64,000 nucleotides of DNA from NCBI GenBank assembly GCA_018398805.1, contig JAGFBZ010000563.1:367004-431003 (forward strand), read 5' to 3'. This document shows, piece after piece, positions 23,200 to 34,002 of the stretch. The position numbers and the translations under genes are program-made. This DNA comes from Hirundichthys speculiger (Eukaryota > Chordata > Actinopteri > Beloniformes > Exocoetidae). The notes beneath the pieces were generated by a model, which saw only the letters and a list, made by a program, of their open reading frames with translations, was not told where the DNA came from and did not search any database. Positions within the stretch are counted from its first letter, which is position 1; the number at the start of each line of letters is the position of its first letter.

Positions 23200-26147
23200 C
23201 TACGGAACATTTTTCAGAATGTCTTTCAGCTGTGGGTAGGTTCCGAGAACCTCATCCTCTTTGAGGACCTGAAGAAACTCATGGCAGGTCTCTTGACCTT
23301 TAGCAATCACCTGATCAATCAGGTTGATTATTTTTTCTTGAACAGGGAAATGCTTCAGGTTCTGATACTGTCGGTCACAGATGATGCGTCTTGCATACGC
23401 ATGCTGCAGAATGAACACATCTGTCATCAGGCAGTTAATGATCTTCACCTTGTTATCAATGATCAGATTCACTGCAGGGCCCTGTGAAAAACACACCACA
23501 TTATGTCTCATGTATTCAGAAGAGTACAATAATATAAAGAAATGAAGAAGTGCAACATACAATGTGTGAGCGTTGTGATATTTGTTTAGATTTCAAAAAG
23601 ATTGAGTTTTATGGCTCTTTGGCCTATTGGGAAATTGAATGTCTTGCTGCTATAAGTCTAGGATCAAACCACGAACCCTGCAAACCATCATAACCAGAAA
23701 TGTGCAAGGAAGATGTGTTCATATAATACAATCTTTTTAAGAGCTCTTTTTTTTTTATATAAAATTCCACCCTACAGCTTGTTTCTGTATATGCCTGTCT
23801 TCTGGCTGATTGACAGACAGATATTGCCTCCTAGTGTCCAACTAACTGAAATGCATTTCAGTGCGGCTGGATAAAAACTTTGCTACAAAACCACGAGGGA
23901 GAAGTTATATTTTGTCATGGCAAAAAAAGCATATATTTAATATTAGTTTTTAATCACTAGAGATTTAAGGATTCTGAGTAAGACTGGGAATAAACTTAAA
24001 TAACAAGACTTGGCTACAGCTGGGATGCAGTGGATTTAATATCCTTTTGTATACAAAGTTGTCATTACCTGTGCACCTCAGCAGTCGATGCAGAAATGAC
24101 AAGTTGGCAGAAAATGATCATTTGATTTGAACAGAATGTCCGAAACCAAACATTCAAGATAACAACTGTGTGGGCATCCATGGTGGAGGCAGAGTAGAAA
24201 CCCAGACATGATAAAAGGACCGTGACCACAGCATAATATTAGAAGTGATATAATACACGACAATGTTTCACATTCCAGTACAAATCCCGAACATGGTATC
24301 AGAGGTGACATTTAGGAATGCTCCGGGCAGGTCCCCGTGACCCAAAAAAGGGACGGATATTAAAACACAGTTTTACACCGTCACACATTTAACTTTTTTT
24401 CAACTACTTCTTTGACAGAACATACATGGATGATAAAATTAAAAAAAAAGAAAAAAAAACATTGTTCAATCTTGTGTATCTTAAGGTTCGTACACCTTTT
24501 CCCAGGTCAAATACAAGCACTTTTCAAGCATTTTCGATGGCAATTTTCAAGTTTTTCCAGTACTTTGCTCGAGCTGTGGTAAATTACATATAAAGAAAAA
24601 TACATGACCTAAAAATTATTACTTCAATCTATCATATTTAAAACATATGTTATTATATTGTACAGAAAAAAAATAAGTAGAAGTAAAAGTGGAAGGATGA
24701 AAAGATTAAAGGAAAATATGTATCTCTAATAATTTTATTCTCCACAAATTATTTTATTTCTCCATCCAATAAACAAACTATTCATTTAAACACCTATTTG
24801 TTGGGGGGGATTTCAAGAAGTTTCAGTCAATTTATGCACACGAGGATGAGCAGGAGAGATCATATTTCTCCCAGTCTTAGCTTCCCTTCATCGGCATCCT
24901 GTTCAATTCAGGATGGAATTTAAAATTCTTCTCCCTACACATAAAGTCTTTAAGGGCCAAGCTCCTTCTTATCTCAAGGATCTAAAAGTTCCATAACGTC
25001 CCAAAAGAGCACTTGTTTTCAAACTGGAGGCTTATTTTGGTTTGTGCAGTTTCCAAAAGTAGAATGGCAGGCAGAGCCTTCAGTTATCAGGGTCCTCTCT
25101 AGTGGAACCAAGTCCACGTTTGGGACTCAGACAAAATCTTTACTTTTAAGATTGAGTTTAAAGGTTTTTCTCTTTTTAATAAAGCTTATAATTAAGGATA
25201 TTTTCCTTAATGACATGTGCATGCTATTCTTGTATGTATATGTCATCATTATTGTCCCTCTTCCCTGTCATCTCAGAACCACAACTGGTCGAGGTAAATG
25301 GTTCCCCTCCCAGACTCTGGTTCTGCTGGAGTTTTTTTTTTTAGCCCAAATTTTGTCTTGTCCCCTGCTGCCTTGTAGTTTCTTATGATGGGGGATGGCA
25401 CCTAATTGTAGATTCAATCTACATCTATTTAAGTAAAGTGAAATGAATATCAAAAATTCAGTTTTTTTAAGTATGTCAAGCACCTGTGTGAACCCTAGTA
25501 CCACTGTATTCATAGAACATGTATCTTTGAGTTTTTGTCTTTTTTTTTTTTTTAGTATTTAGAAAAAAAATGCCAAAAACCAAACCTGCAAATGTGGACT
25601 GAAGTCTGTAATTGTGTGATCACCTACCTGAGGAAAATGCTCTGTGCCATCTGCTCCACCTGAAAGAGAAACAGATTCACATATTCTCCAGAACAGACAC
25701 TTTGACTTTTTATGAAGCCATTTGACTGACGAATGATCCTGACAGAAAGCAGCACATCCGTAAATGCAATGTAAAATATCTGATGGCAAAATGTTACCTG
25801 GGCGGGCACGTGATGGTTTACTAGACACCGACCAGTCTATATCACCACAAATGGTGGCACCAGATATTTTGTCAGCACATATTAAACTGCAATCACCTGC
25901 GCAACCAAATCCGCCTGGGGAACAGCACCACTCCCTTTATGAAAAAAAGAACAATTCAGTTTACAGCTGACTGTGAATTAATGGTATAAAGAAAAATTTG
26001 AGACATATGTATGCCTACCAGATGGAGTTATTCCTGGATCGCGTACCAATTCAACATTCATAACAAGAGATTTTGCAGTTGTGTTTATGATTTCTCTGGC
26101 AGTCACAACACTGTTATTATCAGCAGCCACTGATCGAGAAGTTGAAC
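23200..26147 (-). CDS. CARD-domain protein, last four exons
   Basis: Four exons join in frame with GT-AG borders: 26,147-26,019, 25,914-25,798, 25,659-25,628 and 23,481-23,200 (phases 1, 1, 0, then stop TAG). The first three encode a serine/glycine-rich linker of about 92 residues with no domain I recognise. The last encodes 93 residues that read as a CARD: six-helix-like spacing with IINCLMTDVFILQHAYARRI, LIDQVIAKGQETCHEFLQVL and TYPQLKDIL. CARDs are death-fold modules that bind other CARDs to build inflammasome or apoptosis complexes in the cytosol. I cannot name the gene. Intron 3 (23,482-25,627) carries an L2 fragment. A broken upstream CARD exon lies at 26,228-26,502, so the whole gene may be decaying even though these four exons are open. 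Confidence 0.65.
24480..24625. repeat. Dispersed fish repeat
   Basis: The phrase CACCTTTTCCCAGGTCAAAT followed by CAAGCACTTTTCAAGCATTT matches a common dispersed teleost repeat of probable DNA-transposon origin. In an intron of the CARD gene. Boundaries approximate. Confidence 0.45.
24870..25420 (+). pseudogene. L2-clade LINE ORF2 C-terminal fragment
   Basis: The plus strand translates to a decayed L2 ORF2 C-terminus: a block like HRHPVQFRMEFKILLLTHKV, then a segment around APSYLKDL and a final segment around LWN-type residues, with stops and frame changes. L2 is a non-LTR retrotransposon. It sits inside an intron of the CARD gene in the opposite orientation. Confidence 0.65.
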
Positions 26148-26227
26148 CTGTAGGTAGAAAACATTCGAGTTAAGGCTTTCTCACCAATGGTACTGATGAG
26201 AGACAGACACACAGCACTTCCACAGAC

Positions 26228-26502
26228 CGTGAGTTGGGGGGTTGAAAAAATTCTTCAGTGCTGGATAACAGGCTTTGATTCTGCCTTAGAATATCCAGAA
26301 ACCTTTGACAACTATCTTCTCCTTTGTCGATTAATTGTTTTCAAAAGTTTCTGTGGTCTTCTCTGATGCATCTGTTTTCTTGAGCAGCCCTTTATATTCC
26401 TTTGCACGTAAAATATCATCACACTCCTCGATGATGTGATCAGGCTCACTTGACAGACAGATGCTCAGTCTCTCCTGCTCTGACCTTCAGCTTGTCCATG
26501 AC
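26228..26502 (-). pseudogene. Degraded N-terminal CARD exon
   Basis: Flanked by a good acceptor (CTGTAG before 26,502) and a donor after 26,228 whose phase (1) fits the next intact exon. The translation shows a second CARD in pieces from three frames: DHIIEECDDILRAKEYKGLL, then LIDKGEDSCQRFLDILRQ, then CYPALKNFFNPP. Frame is lost near 26,480 and again near 26,340-26,325 and 26,275; the last breaks look like single extra A bases. Neighbouring exons are clean, so local pseudogenisation is more likely than poor assembly. If real, the gene now makes a protein without its first CARD, or none. Confidence 0.65.
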
Positions 26503-26631
26503 CTACAGACAAATACATGTCATTGTGCATGAAAGTTAACAACAACCTTTAGTGCCAGAAGTTAGTGTGTTTTAAGGTGGCTTATTGTTATCCAGTAATG
26601 AGGAGACATAAATGGGATTTGGATTCTGTAT

Positions 26632-27662
26632 CAGGGATGGAACGGTTACCGGTATTACAGTAAAGCACGGTAAAATTTTACGCGATAACGATTACTGTTT
26701 ATGTTTGACTTCATCTCATCATCGCGGTCGATTACCAGGATATGTAATATCAGCCTCATTCAAGTCTGAGAGCGACTCGCAACTGTGTCTCGCGTGAATA
26801 TGTAGCTTGCAACATCGGCATTGTAACGTAATCATGGCGGTAAGTGGTGATGGCACTCGGGACATTTACCAACCCACTAAAAGGACGAAATCCAAGGTCT
26901 GGGCATTTTAATTTTTTTTTTTTTTAAATACAGAGGGACAACTGATGGAGGACAATTATCCTGTCTGCAGAGAACTTGTTTACATTTTATTGTAATTTGT
27001 ACAAGTACATTGAAGGAGCTAAGCTTAATGCTTAACTGATCCAAAAACCATAACGCCGGCAGTTAGCGCCACAGCGGTCAAAAACCTTTTGCCCTTCCGG
27101 GTCAAACACTTAACCAATAACAGGCAGCTACCTTTATACCTGACCCTCAGGTAACAACACAGCGACACCCACAGACACACAGAAGGAACTACAATTCATA
27201 ACAACATATTTGGCTCTTTTACAACTGTTTATTTGCACATTTATACATATTTAAGGTTCAGCTTAAAGTCCAAAGTTTTTTTTTCATTTAAAATTGCACT
27301 ATAATTTTTGTTCCTGATAACTGTTTGCATATTTTGACCTACTATGGTTGTTAAAGTGTTTATTTAAATTTGGACCAGACAAATAAGCTTTGTTCCTGTC
27401 ATTGATTTTGTTCATTTAAAATAAAACCTCTTTCTGTGCCAGTTGTTTGCCCTTTTAATGTAAATGTTTCATTTTGATAAAATTTTGGCTTCTAATGTTT
27501 TAGTATGACAAGAAAAATCACAAGATTTTGTGAAAATAATTTAAACGTATGTGTTTTTTGGACATTTGTACAGCAATTAAGAATACCACGATAATATTGT
27601 ATACTGTAATAATTTGGTGACTATAATCAAGATATCAAATTTTCCATATCGTTACATCCCTA
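26632..27662. mobile_element. Non-autonomous hAT with BED-exon remnant
   Basis: Ends are CAGGGATGGAACGGT on the left and, reversed, TAGGGATGTAACGATATGG on the right. Flanks are TTCTGTAT (26,624-26,631) and TTCTGTTT (27,663-27,670), an 8-bp hAT duplication with one mismatch. Near 26,834-26,910 a short plus-strand frame opens with ATGGCG and encodes IYQPTKRTKSKVWAF, like the start of a hAT BED zinc finger; the rest of the transposase is deleted. Confidence 0.8.
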
Positions 27663-29229
27663 TTCTGTTTTCATGTTTTGTAAAAACAGTTAAGATAGTT
27701 GACTGCATCTCTTCTGGAACTGTTCCTATAATAACCCCTCCCCCCGTTGAATCTTGTAGATCACTGTCTTCTGTAAATTAAATTCTGTACTTTGTTTAAT
27801 TATCTAGAATTTGTGACATAACATATGCCATGCACCACCCTCACCTTTTTTTTTTTTTTTTTTTTCAAAAACCCAGCTTCACTGGAGTTGTCTTGTCAAT
27901 TATAAGATCATCAGCTCTAGTTAGCTCCCTTTTAGGCTGGTCAGCCATCCAAATAATTTTCCTCTTCGATAAAAATAATTAGTTCCTCTGGATTCGACTT
28001 TGACCTTTATGGTGTGGTACCAATACATGTGGAACTGCTTTTAGACACCATTTGATAGGCACAACAGCAATCAAAGGAACAAACTGTGACACAGGCAGAG
28101 CGAGAGCCAGACCGGTATCAGAAAATTACATCCAAAGTGGCACGCAGCGGACTAGGAGCACCTGTGCAAGACTGTTGTCAGATTTGCAGTGATGCACTGT
28201 TGATCCAAAGTGTTAACAGCAAATCTGAAGCCACCTTTACTTGTTTTAATTGTGGCGCTTTCATGTTCTTTTATGAAATCGTTGCATAAAGCCCGTCCCT
28301 GTTGCACTGCAACTGGTTTGGGAAAATTGTCTACTGGGGGAAATGACAGTCAATGAGAAGGGTAATAGACTCATATCACAAGTGATCATTTTCATGACAT
28401 GAGTTGGTATGGCTGACCAGTCTACAGAAAATATTGATTTGTTTGAAGAGAAATCTCCTGGCAGGTAACGATAATATAGCCTGTCTGTATAGCTTATTCA
28501 ACACTTTTAGTTGTATTAACACTTTACACCACCAGTTCATCACCAGTTTATGACTGCTTAAGTAATATGTTCCTCTATTTACAACTACAGAAGACGAATG
28601 AATATATTTTAGTTCAGTGTATGCATAATAATTTTGTCATAGAGGCTACTGGGGGCTGTGTTTGGGCCCTTATAATTGTCATCACGTTTCCCCCCTATAC
28701 GACGGCGCTAATATCTATAAAATGATACCAACCTGGATGAAACTGGTGCCGTTTTCATGACGCTATTAAAGTTTAAAGAGTGAAAAAAAGGAGCGAGTAT
28801 CGAAAATGAAACTAACTTTACCGCGCCACGACGAAATGAGTTCAAAACAATTACTTTGAAAATAACATATAACATGAACGGTCTACCAAGAAAACATACA
28901 CAACTGTACTTTCTAAAGTGATATATTTACTTATGCTTACAATACTTATCTCGAAGTATAGCGTGTTCTATTTATCTTCTTTAAAAAAAAAAAAAAAAAA
29001 ACGACGAAAACGTTGCATTAACTTTCAACGCTGTGTCATTCAACTGCGCTTTCTCTGTTCAACAGACTTGACTAGAATAAATTAGCGTAAATCAAGGTTC
29101 TGTCTCACTGTTGACGCAGCTGATATTTATGCCGGTTTCGCGCCAAACGTTATATAACAAGTGAACGTATACGTTTTAAGCAATTCACATCTAGAGACAC
29201 TTTGTGTCTAGAAAGTTTTTATCAAAACC
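27663..29229. other. Possible upstream part of the CARD gene
   Basis: On the minus strand an ATG near 27,945 opens a 27-codon frame (MADQPKRELTRADDLI...) that could be a first exon of the CARD gene. On the plus strand an ATG near 28,408 opens MADQSTENIDLFEEKSPG with a donor CAG|GTAACG. Neither can be joined to another exon with certainty. The rest of the interval shows no gene; T and A runs lie at 27,849-27,866 and 28,982-29,000. Confidence 0.3.
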
Positions 29230-29400
29230 ACACTTACCCTTTAATGAACTTAAACGGACACAGCTCGTTAAGGAGGAAAAAAGCAAGTTTAGTCTCCAGT
29301 TGCCGAAAGCAAAGAAACTTCCTGTTTGTGCAGCAGGTAACGAACTTCCTCAATTCTCCCCATACGGCTGTGAAGCGCTCACAAACCTCTGTGCTCTAGC
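29230..29400 (-). promoter_or_regulatory. Possible 5' untranslated exon and promoter
   Basis: On the minus strand this block ends in a strong donor, AAAGG|GTAAGTGTG (near 29,236), and carries an ETS-type site CAGGAAGTTTC (near 29,315). A TTTCGCGCC E2F-like site lies just beyond, near 29,136-29,144. This could be the first exon of the CARD gene about 2.7 kb upstream of its coding exons. No transcript evidence is available. Confidence 0.25.
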
Positions 29401-29494
29401 ACTGGGAACTACATTACAGCCTCGTTTAAAAAAAATAATAATAATTTAGAAATATACAAACAATTGTACAAGCAAACACAACTCACAACAAATC

Positions 29495-29695
29495 CTGTCT
29501 CTCATTATTGGAAACATTAAATGATACAGATGTGCATGTAGCACGCAGAGGAGAGGACAGAGGAGAGGAGAAGAGAGAGAATCAAGGAGAGGAGTGGAAG
29601 AAGAAGGAGAAAGGAGAGGGGATGAGGGAAAAAAGAAAACAGGAAAAAGGAGGAGAGGAAAAAGGAGAGGCGTGGAGAGATAAATTTCACTCCGT
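29495..29695 (+). repeat. Purine-rich dispersed repeat, copy 1
   Basis: Starts CTCTCATTATTGGAAACATT, then a spacer with ACAGATGTGCATGTA, then about 150 bases made almost only of A and G in GAGAGGA-like units. The same order occurs at 31,320-31,545. The long open frames through it on both strands reflect composition. Confidence 0.7.
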
Positions 29696-29834
29696 TTTTC
29701 ATGTCAGGAATATGATTTCATTCATTGACGTTTTTAGCCATTAAGTGTCCAATACTTCACTTAATTTTGTCAATTTTCATTTTTTTGCTTTCTGTGCATT
29801 AAACAAAATTTCATCAAGCAATATACAATTTTTA

Positions 29835-29899
29835 TCATTCATTCATCTTCACTACCCACTGGTGTTGCAGGGGTCTGCAAGAGCCTATCCCAGCACATA
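29835..29899 (+). repeat. Old fish repeat, left part, split by transposons
   Basis: The text runs ACCCACTGGTGTTGCAGGGG, CTGCAAGAGCCTATCCCAGC and stops at ACATA; the continuation CAGGGTGGGGGAATACACCC appears at 40,341. Together these are a common teleost LINE/SINE-type repeat, now separated by 10.4 kb of inserted DNA. Confidence 0.75.
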
Positions 29900-30508
29900 C
29901 ACTGAAAAAAATGTGGAGTGATATTTACTTAAGAAAACTTAGGAAAGTTTTTGCACTTAGAAATTGCAAGTAAATTCTACAAGGGTGATTATCAAGTAAA
30001 CTTTACTTGCAGATATCAGTTTATTTTACTCGCAAACCTCAGGTAATTTACTGTTGATTATTAATATGGTCATTGAATTTTACTCTCTCCTTCTTTGTAA
30101 GTTTTACTTAGACTCTGCTTCAAACTGAAAAATCTCACCTAAAATCAATGGCTTTTTAATGTAATTTTAAAATACTTTTTTAAACTTTTATTTATGAACT
30201 ATAAATGAGTAACATTTACACAAGATTTTACGTAGTTTTTCTAAATTTGTTCATAATATTGTTTATTGAAACAATGACTTAAAAAATGAGGCAACTGTTT
30301 TAATTTAAAACCTTTATTTTTCTTAAGTGAAAATATATATATTTTTTTCAATATAACATTGCTCAACAATTGCAAAACATGGTATATTTCACCCTGTAAA
30401 AACAGTTTGCTTACATTACACTGGAACAAATTGAAATACAAATTACAAAACAGCAGAAATAGCGACAAACAACTGGCCGTTTTTTCTTTTAGTACCCTCA
30501 AGGTACAC

Positions 30509-33500
30509 TCAAGCTATAAGTCTGTTTCGCAGAGACAGGATTTTTGGGGACAGCTTAAGGATATCAAGCTCTAGAAAAAGCTTTTGAAACACTTCAAAAG
30601 TGTACTTCATTTTGCGTGGGTAGCTCAAGTTAATGGCATAAATGATGCCCATCAGCAGGAGACAGGCCTTTGCAACACTTCCACAGTTGTCAAGGACCTC
30701 AGTCCCCTCAACGACAATTGATACGGATGCATCTTCATCTTCGCATGTGTGGAAGACACAGATCCGAAGAACTTGCTCAGCCTGGTCCTCTTGAGCTGCC
30801 TCTCTGCTCATATCCTGTAAAATATATGTAAATCCATGTTCAGGTACATAGTACAGCTCAATTTATGCAAGTTATAGACTAGTGTCAAAAATATCAATAT
30901 TTCAATACCTATGGATCCTTAACATTTCAAATATTTTCATAAAGATTAAGAAAGTTAGAAAATGTATTTGAATCATACAAAAGGAGGAGACTGCCAACTA
31001 ACGAGGAGGGGGGGGGTACCAGGAAACTAAAGAGTGCATCCTACATTATGTTATTTTTCTCTTTTGAGTATGAATTTTTGTTGTTAAGGTCTGGAAACAT
31101 AAATGCTTTGATTATTCCAACCCATTTTCAAACTGTTACTGTTATAATACTGTGTACTACCTACAGCAGAATTTGGTGTCCGTTTGAAATACTTTTTTCT
31201 GATTCTGAAAATATTCCACAGTACCAGTAACAGCTGAAGTTTGCACTCAATTTTACACACACAAACAACAAATCAGGCTTTATGGATCTTAACTCTAGCA
31301 ATTCCTGAACTTCATTTACTGTCTCTCATTATTGGAAAAACTGAATAATACAGATGTGTATGTATCTTATCATGCAGAGAGGAGAGGACAGAGGAGAGGG
31401 GAAGAGAGAAGGGGGAGGAAAGAAGACAGAAGAGAAGAGAGAAAATGGGAGAGAAGAGAGAAACAAGAGTGTTAGAAAGAGGAGGGGAGAGAGGAGAGGA
31501 AAGAGAAAAGAACACAGGAAATGGGAGGAGAGAGGATATTGCATTTTCTAATTTGGAAGATTTCCAGGAAAAAAAGGTTCAATTTTCAAAAATGAGAATT
31601 TTTTGACAATTATTTGATGGTTCAAGCTAAGTTGTATTTTAAGAGGAAGTGAATAAAAATTTGTTATATTGTACTCAAGTGAACTTTGTGATCTGAAAAT
31701 GTTTGAATTTACCTTGTAGTCCTTGATGAGTTCCCCTGAAGACTCCCCCAGGAATTCCATCAGGGCGCGGATAATGGCTTCCCGTCTTGCTTCAACTTGT
31801 CGCTGTTTTAATAGACATAAGATTCTTGTGAAGGAAGTACCATAAATCCACTAATCTATACATGTCAAGCAAAAACAGAAGCAAAAACAAAATTCATACA
31901 ACACATCCTGGATCTGCATTTGCTGGTCCCCTGAGGGCATTACTCTTAACTGCTCTAGGTAAATCCATTTCAAAGTAACTGTATGCACTTGAAACTTTAC
32001 CTCAGCCTTTCACAAACTATGGATCAGGACCCAAAGTGGGCCACTTGCCCACAGTTAGCAGAGTGAAATGTAAATTTTTTGAATTATTTTTCCAAATTAA
32101 AGTAGACTGAAATCATGATTTGAGTCTGTTCAGCTCAGGTGCGTCTCTCTCTGTCTCTATGTTTTGCCCTCCATTTCTCTCCCTGTCTTTCTCTCGCTCT
32201 TCCTGTACACACCTCCCCCTTTTCTCTCCCTGTGTGTGTGTGTGTGTGTGTGTGTGTTCCTCGTCTGCTGTACATTTAAAAAATGTCCCATGCACATGCG
32301 ACAAAGTCAGTTTAGGGTCCCAGCAAGACGGTGTGGGGACTCCTGCTTTACCTGGTTTAAGGAATCCAGAAGCGGTCGTATTTTGGTCCCAGCTACTCCG
32401 CCTTTTTTGCTGAATATTTCTTGCATTTTTGGAGTGTAGAAGTCCAGCTTCGTAAGAAAAGTTCTTTCCAAGGGAACCGTTGTGATTCTTTTGAATTCCT
32501 CCTTGATCTGAACAAAGAAGAAGAAAAGGTGGTATGATTATGCCATCTAGATTTTTTCTTTTTAACACTATTTCTTAATGGATTTATTAGACACTATTTA
32601 TTAGACAGTTTTACCTGAGCTTCAGAGAAAAGAGCAGGCCATCTCTCCCTGAAATCTTGAATAGCGGGGCACTGCTTTACAACTTCCTGTCTTCGGATGG
32701 AGAAAGATCTTTCCATTTTCTCTGATATTATCCTCTCATTGTTTTTCTTTTTAATTTCTTGCAACATATCTACCCTCTCCTTCTCTAAAGTGGCTTCTGT
32801 GTCCCCAATTGGCAGTGGAGGCAGGTAGTTTACTTCTGCTTTCTTGGGCTTTTTGATGCCTTTCTTTGAACCACTCTCATTTGACCTCTGTCTTTTCAGC
32901 GAGTTCACTTCCAGCTCTGGACAGGCAAGTTGACGGCCTCTCAATTTTGCACGGTAATTCCCCATTTTCCATTTCATCCTCTGCTGCCATCCATAAAGGC
33001 CATTAAAAGAACCTGGTTCCCTGAGACATGGGAACTTTTCGATCAAGGCTTCGACCACTGTCAAAATTTGAATCCCTGTGGGGTATGCCGTGTAACCAAA
33101 AACCACCTCTGCAAGCTTCTCCAGTATGCTGCTTATCAAACTTGGATTGTTGAGGAGGGCACCATCTTTCAGGAATGCTTGGTTTCCAGCCTCCAAATGT
33201 TGCTCTACATCAAAGGAAAATTTTGGTATTTCAAATCTGGCTGGCCATGGTTGAGAGCGTCGAGAAGATGTGCCTTCATCAGGGGAGGAGAGAATGATGG
33301 TGTCTGATGATGAGTGGGTGGAGACAGTATCAGAGGATTCTTGTGGTGGAGACGAGTCAAATGCCATTTCTTCCACTGGACTGAGATTGAGGACAGCTGG
33401 CTTTACTGGCACAACTTTTAATGTTGACTTATCCTCCACATCTCCAATGCTGGTTAAAGTGAAAAATTGACCATTGAAATCAACATCCTGGTAAAGCACA

Positions 33501-33640
33501 GAAAAATCCCCTGGAATATCAAAAGAATCTCTGAGAGCACAAATAAGGTCTGTGAGGCTGCTTGGTATGCCTGAAGGTAGAATGAGTTTGCGAATATCAT
33601 CATCTCCAAAAATTATGCGGAGCTTTGCTGGGGTGCCCAT
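30509..33640 (-). CDS. PB1-like accessory protein of the CACTG transposon
   Basis: Four exons join in frame: 33,640-32,615, 32,507-32,352, 31,802-31,713 and 30,814-30,509, giving 525 residues. The ATG at 33,640 follows an acceptor CAG directly. Residues 1-75 (KLRIIFGDDDIRKLILPSG..., then LKVV) look like a PB1-type beta-grasp domain; then an acidic serine-rich linker; a compact helical region about 140-230 containing WQQRMKWKMGNYRAK; a lysine-rich basic stretch about 250-270; a charged helix; and a C-terminal domain. Similar multi-copy proteins in fish are, from memory, annotated as SAMD3-like; no clear SAM domain is seen here. PB1 domains mediate protein-protein contacts, so a role with the transposase is an inference. 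An AATAAA lies about 190 bases after the stop. Confidence 0.7.
31320..31545 (+). repeat. Purine-rich dispersed repeat, copy 2
   Basis: Same plan as 29,495-29,695: CTCTCATTATTGGAAAAACT, a spacer with ACAGATGTGTATGTA, then nearly pure A/G sequence. It lies in the last intron of the transposon's accessory gene, whereas copy 1 lies just outside the transposon. Confidence 0.7.
32231..32257. repeat. (TG)n microsatellite
   Basis: Perfect TG dinucleotide run of about 13 units inside an intron of the accessory gene. Confidence 0.9.
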
Positions 33641-34002
33641 CCTGACAGAGAAATCTGCAACATAAACATAAAAAATGTTTGTTAATCTTTACAGACATTC
33701 ATTCAGATGTGAAGTTGCAACTATATACAGTGTGCTGATGTTCGCTTAACTCATTAGAATATCATCATTATCTACAGTTTTTCATTTAAGTCCACAAAAA
33801 GTGCTCATTTGTGACCAGAAATAAATGGTGGTTGTTACAAATATGCTTACATGTGATAAACAATCTGTGCGACGCCTAAGGCTGTTGACTTTAAAACCCC
33901 TATTAATGCATTTGTGAATGGAGACAGGATAGGGATGCTTAATGTCCAGACAAAAATAAAGCTCAAACTCGAATTTCAACAAACATCCCACATTTGTGAC
34001 CT

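Noticed and set aside
29517..29702. Open frames across the purine-rich tracts at 29.5 and 31.4 kb
   Set aside because: Pure A/G sequence lacks stops by composition; translations are Lys/Glu/Arg or Phe/Leu/Ser low-complexity.
32113..32568. 151-codon minus-strand open frame
   Set aside because: Overlaps the real exon 32,507-32,352 in another frame and reads through the TG microsatellite as His-Thr repeats.
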